Shown here piece after piece: positions 1 to 6,048 of a DNA stretch of 12,181 nt. The notes below the pieces were generated by a model. That model was not told the DNA's origin and searched no databases. It was given only the letters and a program-made list of their open reading frames with translations. The position numbers were made by a program, and so were the translations under genes. The DNA is from Kiritimatiellia bacterium (GTDB taxonomy: Bacteria; Verrucomicrobiota; Kiritimatiellia; RFP12; UBA1067). The stretch is taken from the NCBI GenBank assembly GCA_024405255.1, contig JAKSOY010000132.1, forward strand, positions 1 to 12,181. Reading direction: 5' to 3'. The stretch's first letter is position 1, and every line of letters begins with the position of its first letter.

Positions 1-52
1 CCGCCTTTTTCAGCGTCTTCGCGATGCGCTTCTCAAGATCCGTCTTCTTCAT
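1..52 (-). CDS. 5' end of an unidentified gene, runs off the window
   Basis: Reading leftward from an ATG at 52-50, the first 17 codons give MKKTDLEKRIAKTLKKA, a lysine-rich, probably helical N-terminus, and the frame is still open at the window edge. The ATG overlaps the TGA of the BtpA remnant by four bases (ATGA), a typical translationally coupled junction. A GGAAAGG-like ribosome binding site lies within the end of the upstream frame. The overlap suggests that this gene and the original full-length btpA-like gene formed an old operon. Seventeen residues are too few to assign a function. Confidence 0.6.
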   Translation of the reverse strand, partial: MKKTDLEKRIAKTLKKA

Positions 53-366
53 GTCATCAGCACACCTTTCCGCACTGTCTCCATGAATTCATTCACCCTC
101 ACCGGATCCATCGGCCTTTGGGTTACGCCATTCTCCTTGAAGTATGTGCCGACAATTCCACCGTCCGCAACGGAAAACTGCTCCACGCACGTTTCAGCCG
201 TCAGCCCCGCACCGACAATCAACGGGAAGTCGCCAAGCAGCCGACGGAACTCAGAAATCTTCTCCATGCCCGTATCCATTCCGGTTCCGTCCCCCGTAAC
301 GACAATGGCATCGCACAGGCGGCGACCGCAATGGGAACGAGAAAGACCTGCCTTCACACAGGTCAA
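49..366 (-). pseudogene. C-terminal remnant of a BtpA/SgcQ-family TIM-barrel protein
   Basis: BtpA/SgcQ proteins are TIM-barrel proteins of roughly 260 residues; some act in photosystem I assembly in cyanobacteria, and the role in other bacteria is mostly unknown. The last ~87 residues here match the end of that family as I know it: DAIVVTGDGTGMDTG (residues 19-33) for the phosphate-site strand, PLIVGAGLTAETCVEQF (48-64), and ADGGIVGTYFKENG followed by PMDPVRVNEFM (67-95). Family-like sequence begins at about base 312. The preceding codons (MTCVKAGLSRSHCGRR) do not look like BtpA, and the only start available is a TTG at 366 without a good ribosome binding site. The other two frames upstream do not carry the missing N-terminal ~170 residues; that space is occupied by the TIGR04073-like gene. 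I therefore call a 5'-truncated remnant. The alternative, a genuine 105-residue protein, is less likely because half a TIM barrel should not fold alone. Confidence 0.75.
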
Positions 367-371
367 AAGAT

Positions 372-755
372 TCAGTCGAACGACGCGTCAAGCAACCAGC
401 GATCCTGCCAGAAGAATGTCGGGAAGAAATCACAATGCGTCGCGTTGCCCCAAATGCCAAGCGTAAAGCAATCAAGAACGCCGTCGGCAATGCGAACCAA
501 GGTACACACGGAACCCGGCACGACGCCCAAAATTCCGCCGTCAATGCCGCACAGCACTGGATGGTCCGAATAGGCCATGTTCCCGTAATAGGAAATATCG
601 CGGACAATCTCGCCCGGAGACGAAACGATGTTCACGACACCGCGACACATTCCAAGCGGAGGCGTCCACACGTACTCGTCTGCATCACCTTCAACCGCAT
701 GGCAGGACAGCGCAACGCACGCACATCCAACGGCAACCATCAACAATTTCTTCAT
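372..755 (-). CDS. Small exported protein, TIGR04073 exosortase-associated-like
   Basis: This is a predicted exported protein of 127 residues. The chosen ATG at 755 follows AAAGGA (768-763) with 7-nt spacing and gives MKKLLMVAVGCACVALSCHA, a clean signal peptide ending near CHA/VEG. An in-frame ATG at 761 is only 1 nt from the Shine-Dalgarno and is rejected. The mature part has the layout I associate with the TIGR04073 family: RGVVNIVSSPGEIVRDI (compare the family's RG-N-x-ATGWLEIP stretch), a glycine-rich middle GIDGGILGVVPGSVCTLVRI, then VLDCFTLGIWG and an aromatic FFPTFFW near the end. Members occur in genomes with exosortase/PEP-CTERM systems, but their function is unknown. The start lies 26 nt after the stop of the soluble coiled-coil gene, with no terminator seen between, so it could be cotranscribed. 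The family match is by eye. Confidence 0.72.
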   Translation of the reverse strand: MKKLLMVAVGCACVALSCHAVEGDADEYVWTPPLGMCRGVVNIVSSPGEIVRDISYYGNMAYSDHPVLCGIDGGILGVVPGSVCTLVRIADGVLDCFTLGIWGNATHCDFFPTFFWQDRWLLDASFD

Positions 756-762
756 TTCCATT

Positions 763-768
763 TCCTTT
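763..768 (-). promoter_or_regulatory. Shine-Dalgarno that decides the start of the exported protein
   Basis: The minus strand reads AAAGGAAATGGAAATG. AAAGGA (768-763) lies 1 nt before the first ATG (761) and 7 nt before the second (755). The spacing favours the second ATG, which also gives a standard signal peptide. Confidence 0.65.
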
Positions 769-781
769 CTGAGTGTCAGAG

Positions 782-1840
782 CTAAATTGTCCGCACCTTG
801 GCGCGACGAAAGATTCGACCCGTCTCTTTCTGCGTCACCAACGCAGAGACGACTGCGGTAACGGTGTTGCCGGAAGTGTCATTCGTACTGTGGAAATCTT
901 CGCAGTACTGACTGCCGACCAGATCCCAAGTGATGACATACCCCGGAAATCGGCTTTCCAATACGGTTTTGCAAACCTGTCGTCGCTTCTCCAGTTCATC
1001 AGGGGCGTCCGAATAGAGCACGTAGAGTTCCGCATCCAACCGGTCAAAGACGAGCAGCAGGGACTTGCTCTCCGATTCGCTGATCGTCAGCAAAGCCACG
1101 AGGATGAAGAAAACCCGCAAATCGGCCGCCGTCGCCTTCAGACCGGACATCGACTGGAGAATGTCCATCATTTCCTGACTCAGGACGTCAGAATAGACAC
1201 CGATGCGTTCCGTCAATTGCGCACGTTCGGACACAGCTTTTGACAGGTCTTCCTTCAACGCATTGATACGGACTGCTGCATCGTCCGCCGCCGTCCGCCA
1301 TCTGGCCACCTCGCTCTCGGCAGCCGAAATCCGCATCTCGTACTCCTGTACTTCGCCTTTGAGCTTCGCCAACACCGTACGCACTTCGTCACAAGCAGAC
1401 TTTGCCTCGTCACGAGCAGCCTGCGCTGCATCCCGTTCGGACTCGAGGCTCACTGCTGCGGCCTTCAAGCGATCGCGCTCTGCTACGGCAGACTTCAACT
1501 CCGCCTGTAGCGACTTCAGGTCGTCAGCTGTCATCGCCCGGCTTTGCGACTCGACCCTCGCGGCCTTGCTTTCGGCCGCCGAGAACAGGCGATGGGTGGA
1601 GATCATGCTACTCTTGTTCCAACGCTCGACGACGGCTTTCAGGCGCTCCACGGACTTGCCACGCACATGGGAGGCAAATCGCCCAGGGACAGACTCAGGA
1701 TCGATTCTGCGATTTATGAAATCTTCACCAAGGGACTCGTCGATCCTCTCGACGATGCTGTTGACGAACTGGCAGATCAGCACATCGTTAAAGGACGGCA
1801 CATCATACAACCCGGAAATCAGCGTGTTGATGTCTGCCAT
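782..1840 (-). CDS. Soluble coiled-coil protein with a C-terminal domain shared with its upstream neighbour
   Basis: The protein has 352 residues and no signal peptide or membrane segment. The order is: a helical N-terminal region (1-100, beginning MADINTLISGLYDV), an Ala/Glu/Lys/Arg-rich coiled coil (about 105-217), and a C-terminal mixed domain (about 240-352). The last ~88 residues resemble the end of the 457-residue protein encoded just upstream. Shared landmarks are an FDxxDxxL segment, W-x3-GSQ-[FY], a SGxxV strand, and a final GR-containing hairpin. I chose the ATG at 1840 because it lies 2 nt after the upstream TGA. Earlier in-frame starts up to 1927 would add 29 residues overlapping the previous gene with odd composition. 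No strong Shine-Dalgarno is visible, so translation is probably coupled. I infer an elongated adaptor or regulator of the filament proteins in the operon. The gene family is not recognised. Confidence 0.82.
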   Translation of the reverse strand: MADINTLISGLYDVPSFNDVLICQFVNSIVERIDESLGEDFINRRIDPESVPGRFASHVRGKSVERLKAVVERWNKSSMISTHRLFSAAESKAARVESQSRAMTADDLKSLQAELKSAVAERDRLKAAAVSLESERDAAQAARDEAKSACDEVRTVLAKLKGEVQEYEMRISAAESEVARWRTAADDAAVRINALKEDLSKAVSERAQLTERIGVYSDVLSQEMMDILQSMSGLKATAADLRVFFILVALLTISESESKSLLLVFDRLDAELYVLYSDAPDELEKRRQVCKTVLESRFPGYVITWDLVGSQYCEDFHSTNDTSGNTVTAVVSALVTQKETGRIFRRAKVRTI

Positions 1841-1842
1841 AG

Positions 1843-3216
1843 TCAGCACGTAATGACACGACCCTTGATGACACAGACCCGCCCGGACACCGCGTCCATG
1901 CGGTAGATCATCGCCCGTGACGCACATTCAACACTCGTGCCGGAATCGCTCTCGGCGTTCCAGAACGCCGAATCAAACTGAGACCCTGGCTCCGCCCAGG
2001 CGACCTGCAGCCCGCCAGCATGTTCCTGTAGCAGAGGATTGAGATGCCTGACAATCTTGCCGCGGCAGACGGCCAGTCTCTCGCCGTCATCGCGAAGCGC
2101 CTCAAAAAGCGTTCGGTCGAAATAGTCGAACCGCGCCGGGAAATCGCGTTCGCGGACGCTGCCGCCAATGAGCGACAAATACGACTGAACCAGCATCCGG
2201 CCCTTGGGATCCTCTTCCGCGTGCGCAAGGTCAAAGTCGAAGATCTTCAGGATATCCGAAGGCGCGAATGAGGCGATTCCGTCCCGGAGCTGTTGCAGCG
2301 TCTTTTCGCATTCGCTCTCCTTGGCTTGAAGCGCGGCCTTAGCCTCATCGCCCTTGGCCTGAAGGGCGGCTTTCTGGCTGACCATCAGATCGGCGATCTC
2401 CTTTTGGTGAGCCGCATCCTTAGTCACCAGAGAACCCTCCAGCTCCGCAATCTTGCGCTTCGAGTCCGCCAGTTCCTGATTGCGCCCATCAAGCTCTCGT
2501 TTAAGCGCCTCCTTTTCGGCACCTGCATTTCCTAGCTGCGCTTTCAAGCTGCAATTCTCTTCACGCAGCGCCACAGGCTCTTCCATTTTCGCAATCGCCA
2601 CTTCAACCCGCGCACGCAGCTCTTCGATGCCCTGCCTCGTCGAGTCGACATCCTGCAAATACTGCTCCAAGTACTCGGAATTCGAATTGACCTTCGCAAT
2701 CATGGCCTGGATCTCGCCCTTCAGTTCCCCGACCGCCTGGGCTTGAGGCTGCACGGCCGCACGCACTTGCTCGCCCACTTGCTTGGCCATGCCAGGAGCG
2801 ACCTTGGCGATGAACGAGGGGACCATCTCCTCGACGATGCGCCCGGAAAGGGAATTCAGCAACGACTGAACGTCCTGACTGTCTTTCTTGAGGCCTTTGT
2901 CAATCTGCTCCCGAGAAATATGCAGCAACCAGCGCAAAGCCAGCTTAAGTTTCTTAAGCATCAGGAATGACATCACGCCAACCGCGCCGAGCACGGCCAC
3001 GCCCAACAGGACAGCCGTCAGGTCCAATGCGGAAAAACTCGACTGATTCAGCCGCAGGTCGGTCGCCGGTTGCGTCGGCTGCATTATGGATTGAACCGCA
3101 TTCGTGGCGGTTGCCGTCGGCTGCTGGGTCGCCGACGACTTCTGCCCCCTCGACGACGTCTGATTGCCGATTACCGGCGCTTGACCTGGCGCCGACTTGA
3201 CGCTATTCGTACTCAT
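1843..3216 (-). CDS. Single-pass membrane coiled-coil protein with shared C-terminal domain
   Basis: The protein has 457 residues. Residues 1-64 are Ser/Thr/Gln/Ala-rich and low in complexity. One membrane segment follows at about 65-89 (LDLTAVLLGVAVLGAVGVMS...), then a basic stretch, KKLKLALRW, that fits a cytoplasmic location by the positive-inside rule. Residues ~160-315 are a long coiled coil rich in Glu, Lys, Ala and Gln, with repeated ALQAK units near 284-299. Residues ~318-457 form a C-terminal domain. Its last ~93 residues (FDYFDRTL, WAEPGSQFD, SGTSV, SGRVCVIKGRV) resemble the end of the next protein. The ATG overlaps the TGA of the actin-fold ATPase gene by four bases, implying translational coupling. 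I infer a membrane anchor that reaches into the cytoplasm to the filament proteins. No known family is recognised beyond this architecture. Confidence 0.85.
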   Translation of the reverse strand: MSTNSVKSAPGQAPVIGNQTSSRGQKSSATQQPTATATNAVQSIMQPTQPATDLRLNQSSFSALDLTAVLLGVAVLGAVGVMSFLMLKKLKLALRWLLHISREQIDKGLKKDSQDVQSLLNSLSGRIVEEMVPSFIAKVAPGMAKQVGEQVRAAVQPQAQAVGELKGEIQAMIAKVNSNSEYLEQYLQDVDSTRQGIEELRARVEVAIAKMEEPVALREENCSLKAQLGNAGAEKEALKRELDGRNQELADSKRKIAELEGSLVTKDAAHQKEIADLMVSQKAALQAKGDEAKAALQAKESECEKTLQQLRDGIASFAPSDILKIFDFDLAHAEEDPKGRMLVQSYLSLIGGSVRERDFPARFDYFDRTLFEALRDDGERLAVCRGKIVRHLNPLLQEHAGGLQVAWAEPGSQFDSAFWNAESDSGTSVECASRAMIYRMDAVSGRVCVIKGRVITC

Positions 3217-5570
3217 AGATCCATTATCCTGTCCATTGCAAAATCACCATTGATCGTGCAGAGACGGCACTCAATGTCGGAAAGGGTCACTTCAATACCG
3301 TTCTGGAAGTGTCCGCTGCACGCCGCAACGGACAACGACGTGTCCACGTCGTTACGGGACAAGGTCACTTGGACGTCCGCACCCAACTCGCCTTTGCTTT
3401 TCAACGCCGCCGCGCGCACCCGAAGTTCATAGCTGAGGATCGCCGATCGTGACATCCTCATACGCCTGGCCAGCAACATTCGCCGACTCACAAGCGGGAT
3501 CGTGCATCGCAGCTCGCCTTCTGGGAAAAGAGAAGTCGCAAATGCGATGTTATCGCCGCTCACGATCCCCCAGTCGCAGCCGACACCCATGGAACGATCA
3601 TGAAACTCGAGGTTGATCGGCATATAGCTTCGCAGCGTGTACAAAGCACCGCCCAACGCCGTCGCCACCTTCGAATCCGCAATGCGCCCTGAAGCGTCCG
3701 TCAATTTGCACCACCGACCGACCTTGAAGTCGTTCATCTGGACAATCGAACTGGGCGGTAACGCGATGCGATCCGAAAAAACTTTCCGAACCGCAGCGAA
3801 CTCGGCCGTCTTACCGGAAAAGACGAGGACATCGGTCTCGTAGGCCACAATGGCCTTGCCAAATGCGGTCGCATCTCGTCTGAACACGGTTTCGGCAGCT
3901 TGCACATACGCATCGACTGTCGCCCTGTCAATTGGGATCGTAATGGACCGAACGTCTCGTGCCGGGCCGCCGACAATGTCCTGCCAAACCTTGATCCAAG
4001 AATTGTTCTCGTCATTGAAGTCGATGCTTTGCCCCAGTACGGCGTCAGGATAGTTGCCAGCCGGATACCCTCCGACAATGGCATCGCAGCTCTCGGCAAC
4101 CTTAAGCGCCAGCGGAAACCAAAACGTCTGCGTGAGCCGTCTCACCTCTGCCGCATTCTCGGACTGGGCATAGCGTCGTTTCACGTCATCTGAATTCGCA
4201 CCAAATGCGTCAACTATTGCCTTGAATCCGCGGGCCTTCACGTACAGCTCAAGGAACTTGAACATGAATGCGTCGCCGGCGTTGTTGACGCCATCACGAT
4301 AAAGGGAGTCCATGCTCGCCTTATAGGGATTTCCCCTCGCATCCGCTGCGGCCGCCTCTATCTGGGCGATTGTCAAATCCGTCGTGCCGCCGCCCACGTC
4401 AATGACCGCAATCCGCGCCTGATGGCCCAATGAGGACTCCCTGCCGATGGTCCGAAGCCACAGGCTGGCGCTATTCACCTTCTGGATTTCGCTGTAGGCA
4501 TAGACTGCCAATACTGACGACGCCTCGTCGATTTCCGACTCTAAAAGCACCTGATGAGGTCTGACGAAAAGCCCCTGATAACACTGCAGCCCCTTGCACA
4601 GCTGGTTTCGATAGACACCCAGTTCACGCGGCAACAACGTGGACGGATAGGTCACATGTATGCGCACGATCCTTCTGGGCAAGGCACCGCCGGCCAAACC
4701 AATGAACTCCTGCGACCCGATGTAACGAACCGCCTGCTCGTAGATTTCGACAACCATCGCCCCCAGCATGTCGGAGACCGGCAGATGACTGGCGTCCACC
4801 CCGTCATGAGTGTCGGCCATGGCCTTGGCCAGGTCGCCTTCAAGCCAATAATCACCCACCGTCGGATGTCCGTCACACGTACTGCGGATCGCACTGATCC
4901 AACGCTCGACAGACGGATCCTCGTCCCAAAAATACCGTTTTGGGCTTGAAATCGTATAACGTCCGTCCGCCGCATGCCTGCGGAGCGCTGTCTCGCGGTT
5001 GTTGAATTCGGCGAAAGGGCCGAGCTTAACGAACGAGAGGCTCCCGCCCTCGCCTGAAACGGCATGGTTCTCGACGTCGTCGACAGAACGCGACAGCGAC
5101 AACGCGCTGGCAAACGCCCCTTCTACCGGCCGACCGGCATCTTTGCAGCTCCACCGCATCGGCAGTTGAAAAACCGCCGATCCGACCGCACCCACGCCTC
5201 CGCCATTAACATTGTCGGCTATCAACGCCACGGTACGCGTATTTCCCAAGTCGATGGAAAGGACACAGTCGATGTATCCTGCAGGAACTCTCTCATATTG
5301 ATAGTTCAATGCCTCGTATTTCTGAGCGACGGCACGGTTGGGATCCGGCCGATCGCCCGACCGAGACGCCGAAGAGCGTCCGTCAACCGTCATTTCCACT
5401 TCGCCGTTCCTCCTCTTGGCGTAATGAACCCTGTAGGGAATCATCCCATTCGCACTCCGAGCGGCAAACGATCCCTCTTGGATGCTGGTCCAATCGGCAT
5501 TTGGCCCACCAGCCCCTCCTGGAGGAAGCGCGAATTTAACCGTCGACACCTGTCCGTTGTATATGATCAT
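3213..5570 (-). CDS. Large actin/Hsp70-fold ATPase, possibly SrfB family
   Basis: The 785-residue protein carries the three nucleotide-binding signatures of the actin/Hsp70/hexokinase superfamily in the right order. Phosphate-1 is SIDLGNTRT (105-113), phosphate-2 is AVIDVGGGTTDLT (388-400), and the adenosine motif is VLVFSGKTAEFAAV (581-594). NNAGDAFMFKFL (429-440) resembles the GGD-type segment of actin/Hsp70 relatives. About 100 residues precede phosphate-1, and a ~135-residue tail follows ALGGALY (638-644). The length and the SSPKRYFWD stretch (208-216) recall proteins annotated as virulence factor SrfB; that link is from memory. No signal peptide or membrane helix is seen, so it should be cytoplasmic. 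The ATG at 5570 is preceded by GGAG, lies 15 nt after the 150-residue gene, and the stop overlaps the next start (ATGA). The role is inferred as an ATP-driven filament or switch working with the tubulin-like protein. The fold is confident; the family and role are not. Confidence 0.85.
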   Translation of the reverse strand: MIIYNGQVSTVKFALPPGGAGGPNADWTSIQEGSFAARSANGMIPYRVHYAKRRNGEVEMTVDGRSSASRSGDRPDPNRAVAQKYEALNYQYERVPAGYIDCVLSIDLGNTRTVALIADNVNGGGVGAVGSAVFQLPMRWSCKDAGRPVEGAFASALSLSRSVDDVENHAVSGEGGSLSFVKLGPFAEFNNRETALRRHAADGRYTISSPKRYFWDEDPSVERWISAIRSTCDGHPTVGDYWLEGDLAKAMADTHDGVDASHLPVSDMLGAMVVEIYEQAVRYIGSQEFIGLAGGALPRRIVRIHVTYPSTLLPRELGVYRNQLCKGLQCYQGLFVRPHQVLLESEIDEASSVLAVYAYSEIQKVNSASLWLRTIGRESSLGHQARIAVIDVGGGTTDLTIAQIEAAAADARGNPYKASMDSLYRDGVNNAGDAFMFKFLELYVKARGFKAIVDAFGANSDDVKRRYAQSENAAEVRRLTQTFWFPLALKVAESCDAIVGGYPAGNYPDAVLGQSIDFNDENNSWIKVWQDIVGGPARDVRSITIPIDRATVDAYVQAAETVFRRDATAFGKAIVAYETDVLVFSGKTAEFAAVRKVFSDRIALPPSSIVQMNDFKVGRWCKLTDASGRIADSKVATALGGALYTLRSYMPINLEFHDRSMGVGCDWGIVSGDNIAFATSLFPEGELRCTIPLVSRRMLLARRMRMSRSAILSYELRVRAAALKSKGELGADVQVTLSRNDVDTSLSVAACSGHFQNGIEVTLSDIECRLCTINGDFAMDRIMDL

Positions 5571-5585
5571 ACGACTCCATATTGT

Positions 5586-6038
5586 TTACTGACATGCGGC
5601 CTCTGCCTGCTCCATCCGCATCAAAATCCGACTCCACTGATTTCCGCTCATGTCGCCGAAAGCATTCGCGGGCAAGACGTGCTGCAGAACGAGCTGCCCG
5701 CGCAGAACCCGCGAGAAGAGCTGACTCAGATGTCCGCACTTCTCCTCGTCCGACACCACACCGCAATTCATCAGCATCGCCAGGTAGTCGCGAAATGCGG
5801 ACCCTTGTGCATAGTGCAGGAGAAACCGCTGATAAACGCATTTCATGCCCTCCGTCGCTCCGCTGTTGGCTATAAAACCGCGAACGGCGTCAATAATCTC
5901 CTGCGGATCATCCAAGTCGTCAAGGTCCTCGAACACGCTCGTGGACAGCGCGGTTTCCTCCCACACTTTCCTGACAAACGCAGCGTCATCATTTTTCGGT
6001 TTCTCAAGTTTAAACCGCGTTACTTCGTCCCGTATCAC
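5586..6038 (-). CDS. Small helical cytoplasmic protein of unknown function
   Basis: The product has 150 residues from a GTG at 6038, preceded by GGAGG with 5-nt spacing and starting 10 nt after the tubulin-like gene's stop. It has no signal peptide or membrane segment. Composition and spacing of hydrophobic residues suggest an all-helical protein, with an acidic patch FEDLDDLDDPQEI (41-53) and later helices around AFRDYLAMLMNCGVV and QLFSRVLRGQLVLQHVL. I do not recognise a family. Its place between the tubulin-like GTPase and the actin-fold ATPase suggests a small adaptor or regulatory subunit linking the two; this rests on position only. Confidence 0.78.
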   Translation of the reverse strand: MIRDEVTRFKLEKPKNDDAAFVRKVWEETALSTSVFEDLDDLDDPQEIIDAVRGFIANSGATEGMKCVYQRFLLHYAQGSAFRDYLAMLMNCGVVSDEEKCGHLSQLFSRVLRGQLVLQHVLPANAFGDMSGNQWSRILMRMEQAEAACQ

Positions 6039-6048
6039 TTCTACCTCC

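Noticed and set aside
251..607. 118-codon minus-strand frame as a possible continuation of the btpA-like gene
   Set aside because: Its translation (Cys/Arg/Ser-rich) has no BtpA-like motif and overlaps the exported-protein gene. It does not supply the missing N-terminal part through a simple frameshift.
3213..5570. Identification as DnaK or MreB
   Set aside because: The phosphate and adenosine motifs are general for the superfamily, but phosphate-1 starts at residue 105 rather than near the N-terminus, and the flanking sequences do not resemble DnaK or MreB.
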